A DNA stretch of 45,190 nt, from NCBI GenBank assembly GCA_024692685.1, contig JAILMJ010000009.1, positions 1 through 45,190 on the forward strand, given 5' to 3'. A program made the translations under genes and the position numbers. The notes below the pieces were generated by a model. That model was not told where the DNA came from. It was given only the letters and a program-made list of their open reading frames with translations, and made no database searches. The first letter of the stretch is position 1; every line of letters begins with the position of its first letter. Positions 17,022-26,331 of the stretch are shown here, piece after piece. Source of the stretch: Clostridia bacterium. Lineage in GTDB: Bacteria; Bacillota; Clostridia; Oscillospirales; Acutalibacteraceae.

Positions 17022-18035
17022 ATGAAACAACTGAAAGTCGGCATCATAGGTGCCGGAAGAATCGGTTCTCTGCATGCAAAGTCCATTGCGTACAATGTGC
17101 CGACCGCCACGGTTGTGGGAATCACCGATGTTTTTAAGGCAAACGCCGAGAAGGTCGCCGCAGAGCTTAATATTCCGAAGATTTATGCCGATTATAAAGA
17201 GATGCTTGCCGATCCGGAGGTTGAAGCGGTTCTCGTCTGCTCGTCAACAGATACTCACGCCGATATAGCAATTGAAGCCGCTAAGGCGGGCAAACATATT
17301 TTCTGCGAAAAGCCGGTTGATCTGACTCCTGAAAAGGTTAAGGCGGTTATTGCTGCGGTCAAAGAAGCCGGAGTCAAACTTCAGGTCGGTTTCAACCGCA
17401 GATTTGACCACAACTTTGCCCACGTCAGAGAGATGGTCAATAACGGTAAAATCGGTAAAGTCGAAATCGTTAAAATCACTTCAAGAGACCCCGCTCCCCC
17501 GCCGGCAGAGTACAGCGCAGTAAGCGGCGGAATATTCCTTGATATGACCATTCATGATTTTGATATGGCCCGCTTCCTTGCAGGCTCAGAGGTTACTGAG
17601 GTTTATGCCAACGCCACCTGCCTGGTTGACCCCGAAATCGGCAAGGCCGGTGATGTTGATACTGCCGTCATCAGCCTCAAATTCGCAAACGGTGCAATAG
17701 GCGTTATCGATAACAGCAGACGCGCGGCATACGGCTATGACCAGAGAGTTGAAGTTTTCGGCAGCAAGGGCGCTGCGGCAGCCTCAAACGACACACCTAC
17801 AAATGTTGTATTCATGGGCGAAGACGGAGTCATTGCAGACAAGCCTCTCTATTTCTTCCTTGAAAGATATATGCAGTCATTCAGAGATGAAATGCTTCAG
17901 TTTGTTGATGCTGTTCTCAATGACAAGGCAACACCCACAACCGGTGAGGACGGTCTTAACAGCATCCTTGTCGCTCTTGCGGCAAAGAAATCCGTAGCCG
18001 AGGGCAGACCGGTTAAAATCAGCGAAATCGCTTGA
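17022..18035 (+). CDS. iolG: Gfo/Idh/MocA oxidoreductase, inositol 2-dehydrogenase-like
   Basis: 337 residues. NAD(P)-dependent oxidation of a cyclic polyol such as myo-inositol to the 2-keto form. The Rossmann start KVGIIGAGRIGSLHA (5-19), CEKPVD with catalytic Lys97, and Asp169/His173 in FLDMTIHDFD reproduce the Lys-Asp-His set of IolG. The upstream extension in the same frame is rejected: AGAGAGG lies nine bases before the ATG at 17022 and a promoter plus hairpin occupy the extension. No other inositol catabolism gene is nearby, so the substrate could be another sugar or scyllo-inositol; the family call is firm, the substrate is not. Confidence 0.85.
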   Translation: MKQLKVGIIGAGRIGSLHAKSIAYNVPTATVVGITDVFKANAEKVAAELNIPKIYADYKEMLADPEVEAVLVCSSTDTHADIAIEAAKAGKHIFCEKPVDLTPEKVKAVIAAVKEAGVKLQVGFNRRFDHNFAHVREMVNNGKIGKVEIVKITSRDPAPPPAEYSAVSGGIFLDMTIHDFDMARFLAGSEVTEVYANATCLVDPEIGKAGDVDTAVISLKFANGAIGVIDNSRRAAYGYDQRVEVFGSKGAAAASNDTPTNVVFMGEDGVIADKPLYFFLERYMQSFRDEMLQFVDAVLNDKATPTTGEDGLNSILVALAAKKSVAEGRPVKISEIA

Positions 18036-18084
18036 CTTTCCGTCCCCGCATTTCTGAAAACAAATAATACGGCAGAGGTTTGAA

Positions 18085-19071
18085 ATGAAAGTTGCGATAA
18101 CGGCTTTAATCATTATAGCGGCAGTTGCGGCCGCGATGCTTTTGCTCCTGCTCTACGCTCTCGCTGTTTCCCGTCACATACCCAAAAGACTGAGAAACAT
18201 AAAAAAGAATGAATCTCCTCTTTTTGCCGGGGAGCATTCTCAGATAGGGGCACACAGAGCGGGTGCAGGTATTGCGCCCGAAAACACTGTTATGGCTTTC
18301 AGCCTCTGCCTGGATAATGACAAATTCAAGGTTGATGAGCTTGAGTTTGATCTTCATACAACAAAAGACGGCAAGCTCATCATCCTTCATGACGGTTCAC
18401 TTGACAGAACAACTGACGCCGTCGAAAAATACGGCAGGAAGAATATCAGGCCTTCCGACCTGACCTATGCCGAAATCAGAGAACTCAATCCCGGTGAAAA
18501 CTTTGTTACCGATGACGGTAAAACACCGTTCAAAGGACTCAGAGGGCCGGACATACCCGACAGTCTGCGCATTCCTCTGCTTGAGGATGTTATAGACATT
18601 ATAGAGGAGCACGGCTCATATCTTTACAGCATTGATATCAAAGACTCCGGAGAAACCGGCAGAAAGGCAGCCGATGCTCTTATCAACCTCATCAATTCAA
18701 AGGGCATAGCAGACAGAGTGATAGTTGCATCATTTAACAACGACATTATCTCCTACCTCAGACGAGTCCACCCTGATGTTCAGCGCTCCATAGGTGTTAT
18801 CGAGGGTGTGTTGTTTTACTTTGCATGCGCCTTTAATATCAAACTTAACAAAGAAAAACTGCCTTTCAAAGCGGTTCAGCTCCCTGCCAATCAGTTCAGG
18901 ATTATTAAGTGCGGCACAGAGAGATTCGTTCGCTATTGCCACTCGCTTGGAATTGCGGTTCAATACTGGACCATAGATGATATTGATGAGATAAAGAGAC
19001 TCAGCAGTATAGGAGCCGATTGCATCATTACAAATGTTCCCGACAGGATGTACAGCATTTTTAACCTTTGA
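18085..19071 (+). CDS. Membrane-anchored glycerophosphodiester phosphodiesterase
   Basis: 328 residues: one N-terminal transmembrane helix (about 5-28), then a TIM-barrel GDPD domain. Catalytic motifs are intact: GAHRAGAGIAPENT (His57, Glu66-Asn67-Thr68), EFDLH with Glu87/Asp89, and LHDGSLDRTTD (His102-Asp103). It hydrolyses glycerophosphodiesters to glycerol-3-phosphate plus an alcohol, probably outside the membrane given the anchor. AGAGG precedes the ATG. It lies 49 bases after the oxidoreductase and ahead of a secreted hydrolase, so a lipid-salvage role is possible but inferred. A second, soluble paralogue is at 38769. Confidence 0.92.
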   Translation: MKVAITALIIIAAVAAAMLLLLLYALAVSRHIPKRLRNIKKNESPLFAGEHSQIGAHRAGAGIAPENTVMAFSLCLDNDKFKVDELEFDLHTTKDGKLIILHDGSLDRTTDAVEKYGRKNIRPSDLTYAEIRELNPGENFVTDDGKTPFKGLRGPDIPDSLRIPLLEDVIDIIEEHGSYLYSIDIKDSGETGRKAADALINLINSKGIADRVIVASFNNDIISYLRRVHPDVQRSIGVIEGVLFYFACAFNIKLNKEKLPFKAVQLPANQFRIIKCGTERFVRYCHSLGIAVQYWTIDDIDEIKRLSSIGADCIITNVPDRMYSIFNL

Positions 19072-19142
19072 TTTTGTAGAAAAAGACGGCAGATGAATCA
19101 GTGATTCGTTCCCTCTGATTTGTTTGCCGAAGGAGGTCAATT

Positions 19143-21035
19143 ATGAGAACCATCAAAAAAATTACAGCGATTATTCTCTGCTTCTGCCTTTTGGTTTCCA
19201 CCGCTGCGGTGATTGGCTATGCCGATGACACTGAAAGTGCTGCCGTTACGGAGGCCGAAAAGAAGGAATCTAAAGCAGACTACCCCATTATATTCGTTAC
19301 AGGTGTAGGTCAGTCATACAGTTACTTCTACAAAGACCCTGCGGATGCGCAGGAATACTACGCCCTGCTTGAACAGGCCCAAAACGACCCTTCGGTTAAT
19401 GAAACTGCCGGCGCGGATGCAAAGTGGAATCTCTTCTGCAACGATTTTTCTTTCGCTTTCAAAGAGATAGGCACATACGGCGCCATTCTGAGCGTTGTCG
19501 GGGGGCTTCTTCTCTCGGTACTGGGTCACAACTTTATTCCGGAGAGGTCTGTAAACAAACTTGTAAAAACCCTGTTCAGATACAACACCATTGACGAAAA
19601 AGGACAGCTTCCCGAGAACGTTATAACTCCCAGATGCTATTATCCTGTTTCCCGATATACCACTGAACAGAGAGAGAATTTTTACAGGACTATTCCCTGC
19701 GAGGATATCATCGGAGATATCGGAGAGGACATGCTTTATTGTTTTAACTACTCCGCTTTCTCCTTCACCTATGATAACTCCGCGGCTCTTCACGATTTTA
19801 TCAACAACTCGGTTCTTCCTCAGACAGGCAAGGACAAGGTCGTTCTTGTGCCCATGAGTATGGGAGCCTCAGTTGTTTCCGCATATCTTCAGGACTACGG
19901 CACGGAAGGCAAGGTAGCAAGAGTTGTCAGCATAGTCGGCGCCTGGGACGGAAGCGATGTTTTTGCCGACCTGATTGAGCTTGCCTACGCCGAGGATGCT
20001 CCTGAAAAACTTTATAATGGTGTTGTTTCAGATCTTGTAGGTGAACCCTGGGGTTATCTTGTAAACATCATACTCAGAATCTTCCCCAAGAAAACTCTCA
20101 GAAGCATAATTGATGAAATACTCAACTCCATTGTTGAAAACCTTGTACTTAAGACTCCGTCTCTGCTTGCGCTCATACCCAAAGACAGATATCCTGCCAT
20201 AAGAGCCTCGAGGTTAGAAGGGAACGAAGACCTCGCATACATTCTTGAGATGACGGATAAATACTATGACTGCCAGTGCGGACTCAAAGACCGCCTGACT
20301 ATGCTTCACGACTCCTACGGTGTAGATTTCTTCTACATAGCAGGCTATGGTCTCGGCTTCGGCGGTTACAGCAGCGATTACGAATTCTTCAGCTTCCTTG
20401 CCAACGCCGATACAACCAACTCAGATGAAATAATATCCATTTCTTCCACCGCGACCGGCGCTACCTACGCTCCCCACGGCACAGCCCTCAGCAGTTATGC
20501 GGATGAGAACTATGTCTCACCGGACAAATCCGTTGATATTTCAACCTGCTTCTTCCCGGATAATGTATGGCTCTTCTACCGTCAGAAACACGAACTTGAA
20601 AATAACAACACCGCTCTGAAACTTGCTTTGAGCCTGTCCTGCGGAGAGATTAAGAGCACAACCGACGAAGCAAATATCTACCCGAGGTTCAACGATTCGA
20701 GAGATCTAAAGAGATACAGCAGAAGCTTCAAGCCCGACCTTGAAAAATGGCTTGAAACCAATACGCCCACTGCCGAACAACAGGAACTTATAGATTCGGT
20801 TTCGGCAAAAGCAAAAGCTGTCGAGGACTCGGTTATAAACAACCGTGAGGAAGACGATAAAATCATAGGTCCGGAAGGAGAATACTATGATATGCTCGTT
20901 ACCCTCGGAGTTTATGAAGCCCCCGAAGAAAGCCGTGAGAGCTTAGGCAACAAAGTGCTGAAAGGTCTCAATGACAGAGTTTATAGTATTTTCGGAGCCA
21001 AAGGTTTCGCGGATATTTTCCGCAAAAATGTCTGA
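19143..21035 (+). CDS. Secreted alpha/beta-hydrolase, lipase-like
   Basis: 630 residues with a clear Sec signal peptide (basic MRTIKK, hydrophobic core, cut near VIGYA|DD). YPIIFVTGVGQSYSYF looks like the oxyanion-side strand of a lipase, and VVLVPMSMGASVVSAYL carries a nucleophile elbow at Ser239. The elbow reads P-M-S-M-G rather than G-x-S-x-G, so the first Gly is replaced by Pro. A candidate His is in TYAPHGTALSSY. The large C-terminal half is charged and of unknown fold. Its own AAGGAGG site lies before the ATG and a strong terminator follows at 21065. Substrate unknown; a lipase/esterase role is likely but not proven. Confidence 0.7.
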   Translation: MRTIKKITAIILCFCLLVSTAAVIGYADDTESAAVTEAEKKESKADYPIIFVTGVGQSYSYFYKDPADAQEYYALLEQAQNDPSVNETAGADAKWNLFCNDFSFAFKEIGTYGAILSVVGGLLLSVLGHNFIPERSVNKLVKTLFRYNTIDEKGQLPENVITPRCYYPVSRYTTEQRENFYRTIPCEDIIGDIGEDMLYCFNYSAFSFTYDNSAALHDFINNSVLPQTGKDKVVLVPMSMGASVVSAYLQDYGTEGKVARVVSIVGAWDGSDVFADLIELAYAEDAPEKLYNGVVSDLVGEPWGYLVNIILRIFPKKTLRSIIDEILNSIVENLVLKTPSLLALIPKDRYPAIRASRLEGNEDLAYILEMTDKYYDCQCGLKDRLTMLHDSYGVDFFYIAGYGLGFGGYSSDYEFFSFLANADTTNSDEIISISSTATGATYAPHGTALSSYADENYVSPDKSVDISTCFFPDNVWLFYRQKHELENNNTALKLALSLSCGEIKSTTDEANIYPRFNDSRDLKRYSRSFKPDLEKWLETNTPTAEQQELIDSVSAKAKAVEDSVINNREEDDKIIGPEGEYYDMLVTLGVYEAPEESRESLGNKVLKGLNDRVYSIFGAKGFADIFRKNV

Positions 21036-21064
21036 ACATACAGAATAAAGTTCAAATAATCTTA

Positions 21065-21104
21065 TGCGGCAAAAGCCAGGAACAGTCCTTTTGCCGCAGT
21101 TTTT
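21065..21104 (+). terminator. Intrinsic terminator after the secreted hydrolase
   Basis: TGCGGCAAAAG (21065-21075) and CTTTTGCCGCA (21088-21098) form a perfect 11-bp stem with a 12-base loop, followed by GTTTTT. It sits 30 bases after the stop. Confidence 0.9.
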
Positions 21105-21141
21105 ATGCAAAGTCAGAGTATTTGAACAACCCGGAGAATAT

Positions 21142-22152
21142 ATGAACGACAATAAGAAAAAGAAAATTAAAGTAATAGCCACGTGGATCATCGTCCCCTT
21201 TATGGCTCTCATTTTTATCCTTGACATAGTGACGGTTGTGCTTGGCAACATATACGCAAAACGATATGACATTAAAGAAGAAACATTTACTCTTGAAAAC
21301 GGGGACGACCGGATTCATTTTCTGAATACGGCAAATTCAGACTGTATTCTGCTTGAAAGCAACGGCCGTTTTGCTATGGTTGATTCAGGCGAAGGAGATT
21401 CAAACCCCAGAAGAAAAGTTGCGTACAACGGCTTTGAAGATGAGGTTATAGCTTATCTCAACAAGGTGGCTGCCGATGAAAACGGCGTCGTTCATCTTGA
21501 TTTTATCCTCGGCACTCACTATCACTACGACCATGTAGGCTCTTTTCCGGCAATAATAAACGAAAACAATATTAAAATATCCAGAGCCTACTTTAAAGCA
21601 TACCTTGACAAAATGGACAAGAGCATTGAGATTGAAAGATGGGGGCTTCCGGAAATCTACAATGAGATTATCAGCGCTCTTAAGGCAAAAAATATTGAAA
21701 TAATCTCAAATATTCCGGATAAAATAGTATTCGGAGACTTCAGTCTTGACCTGTTTAACACAGGGTATTTTGAAGACCTGTACGGTAAAGGAGAGAACTC
21801 TTCCAGCATAGGCATAAAGGTGACAAAGGGAAGCAAATCCGCTTTTCTTGCTGCTGATATCACAGGGCCGTCCGGCCTTGAGGACAAACTCGGGGAACAA
21901 ATCGGCCGATGTGATTTGCTGAAAATCGGCCACCACGGATACTACGGCTCATCCTCGATGAGTTTCCTCAATTTCATCAGACCTGAAGTCTGCATAGTCA
22001 CCAACCATCAGGGGAAGGTTTACCCGAATGTAAAATGGAATCTGACTATGTTTGCAAAGGTACCATTCTACGCAACATATGACTATAACGGGATTATTGC
22101 TTCTTTTTCCGACAGCGGTGAAATAATCCTGACCGACAACATCAACCGTTAA
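21142..22152 (+). CDS. Membrane-anchored metallo-beta-lactamase-fold hydrolase (ComEC-C-terminal-like)
   Basis: 336 residues: cytoplasmic Lys-rich start, one transmembrane helix (about 11-36), then an MBL domain. THYHYDHVG (His126, His128, Asp130, His131) is the HxHxDH metal site; FLAADITGPSG and KIGHHGYYGSSS supply the later Asp and His. The domain resembles the extracellular nuclease/phosphodiesterase-like domain of ComEC but without its channel helices. An upstream in-frame start lies inside the preceding terminator; ATG 21142 with GGAG five bases before it is preferred. It begins a three-gene unit with the ligase (three bases later) and the cyclophilin. Substrate unknown. Confidence 0.88.
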   Translation: MNDNKKKKIKVIATWIIVPFMALIFILDIVTVVLGNIYAKRYDIKEETFTLENGDDRIHFLNTANSDCILLESNGRFAMVDSGEGDSNPRRKVAYNGFEDEVIAYLNKVAADENGVVHLDFILGTHYHYDHVGSFPAIINENNIKISRAYFKAYLDKMDKSIEIERWGLPEIYNEIISALKAKNIEIISNIPDKIVFGDFSLDLFNTGYFEDLYGKGENSSSIGIKVTKGSKSAFLAADITGPSGLEDKLGEQIGRCDLLKIGHHGYYGSSSMSFLNFIRPEVCIVTNHQGKVYPNVKWNLTMFAKVPFYATYDYNGIIASFSDSGEIILTDNINR

Positions 22153-22154
22153 TT

Positions 22155-23666
22155 ATGAACTGCTATGAACTGTTAAAAGAAGAATATAAAAGCAAAGGCG
22201 ATTTCAATGCACTGGTATACGGCGAACTCTCCCTTTCACTTTCGGAATTGCTTAAATACATTGACAATGTTGCATCATTCCTTTCCGCTGAAGGTATGGG
22301 AAAGGGCAGCGTTGTGTCATTACTTCTGCCGAACTGCGCTCAGGTTATAATCGCATTTTATGCACTCAGTAAAATCGGGGCCGTTGCCGATTTCATAAAT
22401 CCGGGCGAAGACGATGAAGTCGTTGCCAAAGAACTTGCCGAAACCGGAGCGGCGCTTCTCATTTGCCGGAATGACAGAGCAAAGGTGTTTAAAAATATTC
22501 GCACTGTAAAGTGTTGCGAAAGTGATTTTGCCCGGACAGATTACGACTATGATTCGTTTTGCGGTGCGTTGAATTTCAGCAAAAAATGCGAAAGTAAAAA
22601 CGGTAAAACGGACTACGTTACGGCTATGCTGCACAGCGGAGGCACCGACGGAGAAAAGAAAACCGTTTGCCTGACAAACGGTAACATTAATTCCGTTACC
22701 GAAAAGCTTTCCTTTATCTTTTCGGGCTCTGAATACGGGGAAGAAAAGTCACTTCTTGTGCTCCCCGTTTCGCACTCTTTCGGCCTGGTCGCTTCGCTTC
22801 ATCTCCCTCTGACTAACGGACTCGGAATATGTGTATTTGAAAAATTCACGCCTCAGAAAATATATGCTTCAATAGAAAAAGACAACATCAGTTTTATGAC
22901 CGGCGTTCCCGAAATGTATTCCGGACTTCTCTCTTGCAAACCGCCTCACATTAATTCGCTGAAAAATCTCAGATACATATTTTGCGGCGGCGATTTTGTA
23001 AACAGCGAACTTGAGTCCCGATTCAACGCATTTCTTTTGAAATACGGCTCAAAAACAAGACTATACACAGGCTACGGGCTGTCTGAAACAGCTTCGGTCT
23101 GCTGTGTAAATACGGATTCGGGCAACAAAAAAGGCTCCGTAGGAAAAATTCTTGACGGAGTTAAAATGAGTATCGAAAACCCCGACGGCAACGGTGAGGG
23201 CGAGATAACGGTTGAGGGTCCGACGGTTATGAAAGGATATTTCCCTCTGAATGAAAGCCGTGAGCAAATGATTGTTCATACCGGAGATATAGGAAGGATT
23301 GATGAAGAAGGCTTTGTTTTCATACTGGGTAGAAAGAAACGGCTCATCGTCAAATCGGGCTATAATCTATATCCGAGAGAGATGGAAAAATGCGTAAACA
23401 GCCTTGATTTTGTACATAATTCCTGCGCCGTTTCAATTAAGAAAGACGGAAAAATCCGGATTTTTCTCTATCTTGAAACCGATAAAACCGGAGATGTCCT
23501 TCAGACGGAAATCAAAAGTAAAATAAAGGCAGAACTCGGCAGGCATTACCTTCCCGACGTAATAATAAAAGCCAAAAAATTGCCCCTTACAATGATGGGC
23601 AAAATTGATTATAAATTACTTGAAGAACGGAGTAAAACATATGAGCAAACAAATCAGGAAGCCTGA
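22155..23666 (+). CDS. Acyl-CoA synthetase-like AMP-binding enzyme (ANL superfamily)
   Basis: 503 residues, soluble. Adenylates a carboxylate and transfers it to CoA or another thiol. The ATP P-loop is MLHSGGTDGEKKTVCLTN (158-175), a variant of the usual SSGTTGxPKG; the adenine motif is YTGYGLSETASV, the hinge region is HTGDIGRIDEEGF, followed by GRKKRLIVKSGYNLYP and the catalytic C-terminal Lys in MGKIDYK. All core elements are present, so it should be active. No carrier-protein or condensation domain is fused. It lies between the MBL protein and a cyclophilin whose start overlaps it by 26 bases. The acyl substrate is not predictable. Confidence 0.88.
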   Translation: MNCYELLKEEYKSKGDFNALVYGELSLSLSELLKYIDNVASFLSAEGMGKGSVVSLLLPNCAQVIIAFYALSKIGAVADFINPGEDDEVVAKELAETGAALLICRNDRAKVFKNIRTVKCCESDFARTDYDYDSFCGALNFSKKCESKNGKTDYVTAMLHSGGTDGEKKTVCLTNGNINSVTEKLSFIFSGSEYGEEKSLLVLPVSHSFGLVASLHLPLTNGLGICVFEKFTPQKIYASIEKDNISFMTGVPEMYSGLLSCKPPHINSLKNLRYIFCGGDFVNSELESRFNAFLLKYGSKTRLYTGYGLSETASVCCVNTDSGNKKGSVGKILDGVKMSIENPDGNGEGEITVEGPTVMKGYFPLNESREQMIVHTGDIGRIDEEGFVFILGRKKRLIVKSGYNLYPREMEKCVNSLDFVHNSCAVSIKKDGKIRIFLYLETDKTGDVLQTEIKSKIKAELGRHYLPDVIIKAKKLPLTMMGKIDYKLLEERSKTYEQTNQEA

Positions 23667-24234
23667 AAAAGGCGATATTGTGGCACATTTCAAAACCTCA
23701 CTCGGAGATTTCAAGATACTCCTTTTCCCGGAAGCCGCTCCCATGACGGTTGAAAACTTCACCTCGCTAGCCAATGACGGCTACTATAACGGCCTTATTT
23801 TTCACCGGGTTATCCCTGATTTTATGATTCAGGGCGGTGATCCGACCGGAACAGGCAGAGGCGGACAGAGTAAATGGGGCACTCCTTTTAAAGACGAATT
23901 TCATCCCGATTATCATAATATCTGCGGTGCTCTTTCAATGGCTAACGCAGGTCCTAACACAAACGGAAGTCAGTTTTTCATCGTTCAGCTTAACACAGCA
24001 GATGAACGGTTTATAGAACAGATGAAGGATTTGCCTGACTCATTCCCCGCCGATGTAGTGAAGGATTATTCGGAACTCGGCGGTACACCGTGGCTTGATT
24101 TCAGACACACCGTCTTCGGTCAGACATATGAGGGAATGGATGTTGTAAACAAAATAGCCCTTGTTGAAACCGGAGCCAATGACAAGCCCGTGGAAGATGT
24201 TGTTATTAATGAAATACTGATAACAGAATTATGA
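23641..24234 (+). CDS. Cyclophilin-type peptidyl-prolyl cis-trans isomerase
   Basis: 197 residues, no signal peptide. The cyclophilin core is intact: FHRVIPDFMIQGGDPTGTG with the catalytic Arg and Phe-x-x-Gln, NGSQFFIV, and HTVFGQTYEGMDVV. It catalyses proline isomerisation during folding, here in the cytoplasm. ATG 23641 with CGGAG eight bases upstream is preferred over an in-frame start 36 bases earlier. It overlaps the ligase gene by 26 bases in another frame. Slightly long for a bacterial cyclophilin, owing to an insert around ADERFIEQMKDLPDSFPADV. Confidence 0.93.
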   Translation: MSKQIRKPEKGDIVAHFKTSLGDFKILLFPEAAPMTVENFTSLANDGYYNGLIFHRVIPDFMIQGGDPTGTGRGGQSKWGTPFKDEFHPDYHNICGALSMANAGPNTNGSQFFIVQLNTADERFIEQMKDLPDSFPADVVKDYSELGGTPWLDFRHTVFGQTYEGMDVVNKIALVETGANDKPVEDVVINEILITEL

Positions 24235-24251
24235 TTAAGTTATAAAGATTA

Positions 24252-24295
24252 AGTCCGGAACAGGATCAGAACCTGTTCCGGACTTCTGTGTTTTT
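24252..24295. terminator. Bidirectional terminator between cyclophilin and GH3 genes
   Basis: AGTCCGGAACAGG (24252-24264) and CCTGTTCCGGACT (24272-24284): a perfect 13-bp stem with a 7-base loop, followed on the plus strand by TCTGTGTTTTT. The two genes converge here and both stops are within 20 bases. Confidence 0.85.
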
Positions 24296-24301
24296 CAGTA
24301 A

Positions 24302-26047
24302 TCAGTTCTCAAACTTTTTAAGGATTTCATCCTTTAAGGGTGATTCGGTGATAACATGTGAGAAGAAATATTTTTCCCTGTCATCATTGTTGATAACCGT
24401 AACGGGCTTGATCTGATTGAGAACAACACCCTTATCTGAAAGATATTTGCTGTAATCGTTATAGGTGCCGTCAGCAAGGAAGAGGACTTCGGGAACACCG
24501 AGCATACCCCAGAGTTCACGGTACTTATAATACTTTTCGTTTATCTCTTCAAGATTTGCGTCAAGCGTCTTTATAAGGTTCTGTCTGAGCTCCTCAGTCT
24601 TCTCGCCTTTCTTGATTTCCGCAAGCATTACATATCTGGGTGGCTTGGTTGAGAAATCAGGATAGAAGCTGAAGCCCTGGAATTCAATGTCGTTTTCCGC
24701 AGCAATTCTTTCAACTGCGGCATCAATCATATCTGTAGTTGTCTTTTCGTTGGCAACGTTCATTGAAAGGTTTTGCCTGAAAAGAAGCTTAACCCAGGGA
24801 GTGTTGTTATACATCCTGGTAACCTGAACAACGTCTTCCATCTTGTATCTGTAGAGACCGGAGAAGTTGGAAACGACAAGCTCATAATTCTTGCCGACCT
24901 CAAGTTCGTTGATAAGAAGAGGCCTTACAGTGTCATCTGCCTTTTCTTCAAGGTCATCAATGGGAAGGAACTCAAAGAACACGGTATAGGGAGTAAGCAC
25001 ATAATCATCAACGTCCAGCTCAAGCGGGGTAGCAAAATAACCTTCTGCAGCTGCATAGCCCATATTATGAATGGGAGTATTCGGGCCGACATTCTTGCGA
25101 AGTCTTTCAACATAAACCGAAAGGTTGGAACCCATCATTCCGTAAGCCCACTGAAGGTTGGGCCAGATTCTGGGAGCAATGGGATCGTCGAATCCTTTTT
25201 CAAACTCTCTGCGGAGTTCTGCCGCTCTTTCGGGATCGGGCTTGAACTTCTTGTTGTACTTTTTGCGGAAACGCTCCGGACATTCAACATTGGGGTTGAT
25301 GATACCTTTCTCGATATCATCACAAAGCATTTCCCAATTCTCCTCAAGATAGTCAAACATCTGGGTAAGAAGGGTCACGACTATGGAGCCGAGGTAACTT
25401 ACCTTTCTGTTACCGAGACAGAATCTCAGGTGGAAATAAGAGGTGTCAAACTTATCATCGGGTCCGGGGAAGAGAAGCTCAAGCGGAGAAGTGCAGAAGA
25501 AAGGAAGCAAGGGCTTGAGCATTCTGATGGGTATCTGTGCGGCACCGTTACTCATTTTGCCGTCAGCGGTCTTATGGCCTGCGAGATTGAGGGCAAGAGG
25601 ACCAACCTGGTTTCTGAGTCTTATGCCATGCTTTTTCAGATGATGATAGCCGGTTGAAATGGAAACAGAGAAACCGATACACTGCATCTTCCAAAGGTCA
25701 TTTATACCCTTGGGGAGCATCTTGGGCTTTCCTACAGAACCGGAAGATGAAGCATATCTGACATTTATGCCGTTAAACATAAGTCTCTTCTCGCCGTTCT
25801 CCATCATACGGTCAACATAGGGCTCATAGTCGGCATATGTAGAAATAGGCACTATCCTCTGATAGTCCTCAATTGAATGAACATCTTTGAGACCTATTTT
25901 TTTGCCAAGCTCGCAGTTTTTATTTCTCCTGACAATTTTTTTCAGAACATTTTTCTGAGCTTTCAAAGGATGCTTTGTCGTAAAATTGATCTCGGCAAGT
26001 GAAATATCTCCGAGAAGAACTGCGATATCAGAAAAATAAAAAGCCAT
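24302..26047 (-). CDS. GH3-family acyl-acid amido synthetase homologue
   Basis: 581 residues across the full length of the GH3 (auxin-responsive promoter) family, whose plant members adenylate small carboxylic acids such as auxin or jasmonate and join them to amino acids. The ATP-binding loop is YASSSGSVGKPK (about 98-109), the second nucleotide motif is MGYAAAEGY (329-337), and FSGLYRYKMEDVVQV (395-409) matches the GLYRYRxGDVVxV signature; FRQNLSMNVANEKTT follows as in plant enzymes. No signal peptide. GGGGAG lies seven bases before the ATG and a strong promoter is upstream. Single-gene unit, ending at a shared terminator. The acid and amine it joins are unknown. Confidence 0.9.
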   Translation of the reverse strand: MAFYFSDIAVLLGDISLAEINFTTKHPLKAQKNVLKKIVRRNKNCELGKKIGLKDVHSIEDYQRIVPISTYADYEPYVDRMMENGEKRLMFNGINVRYASSSGSVGKPKMLPKGINDLWKMQCIGFSVSISTGYHHLKKHGIRLRNQVGPLALNLAGHKTADGKMSNGAAQIPIRMLKPLLPFFCTSPLELLFPGPDDKFDTSYFHLRFCLGNRKVSYLGSIVVTLLTQMFDYLEENWEMLCDDIEKGIINPNVECPERFRKKYNKKFKPDPERAAELRREFEKGFDDPIAPRIWPNLQWAYGMMGSNLSVYVERLRKNVGPNTPIHNMGYAAAEGYFATPLELDVDDYVLTPYTVFFEFLPIDDLEEKADDTVRPLLINELEVGKNYELVVSNFSGLYRYKMEDVVQVTRMYNNTPWVKLLFRQNLSMNVANEKTTTDMIDAAVERIAAENDIEFQGFSFYPDFSTKPPRYVMLAEIKKGEKTEELRQNLIKTLDANLEEINEKYYKYRELWGMLGVPEVLFLADGTYNDYSKYLSDKGVVLNQIKPVTVINNDDREKYFFSHVITESPLKDEILKKFEN

Positions 26048-26077
26048 GGTTTTTCTCCCCTTTTTTAAAATCGATTT

Positions 26078-26105
26078 ATTATATCAAAAAAAAGAAAAAA
26101 GTCAA
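26078..26105 (-). promoter_or_regulatory. Sigma-A promoter of the GH3 gene
   Basis: Minus strand -35 TTGACT (26105-26100), 16-base spacer, -10 TATAAT (26083-26078), about 30 bases before the ATG. Confidence 0.75.
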
Positions 26106-26284
26106 TATGCAACTCGCAAATAATGCATACTATTTTACTATGTATTAAAAAGACCTGTCGGAGCGGTTGTCCGTAAACCGTATTGGTTTTCGCGGAAAAC
26201 ATCTTTACATCTCAAAGAGGTGAAATTCGCGCGTATTCCCGGGTCATAACGGCGGGGAATACACACTCTGTAACAACTTTTTCT

Positions 26285-26312
26285 TTGAAATACTCCGTTA
26301 CTGTGGTATAAT
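26285..26312 (+). promoter_or_regulatory. Sigma-A promoter of the secreted lipase gene
   Basis: -35 TTGAAA (26285-26290), 16-base spacer, -10 TATAAT (26307-26312) preceded by TGG, an extended -10. Followed directly by AAGGAGG and the ATG. Confidence 0.8.
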
Positions 26313-26331
26313 AAAAAAAGGAGGAATTGAA

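Larger units (their letters stand above)
26048..26331. other. Divergent intergenic region between GH3 and lipase genes
   Basis: About 284 bases. It contains the GH3 promoter at the left and the lipase promoter at the right; bases 26111-26284 show no gene or clear structure. Confidence 0.6.

Noticed and set aside
24773..25657. 294-codon plus-strand open frame
   Set aside because: Lies wholly antisense inside the GH3 gene, which matches its family along its full length.
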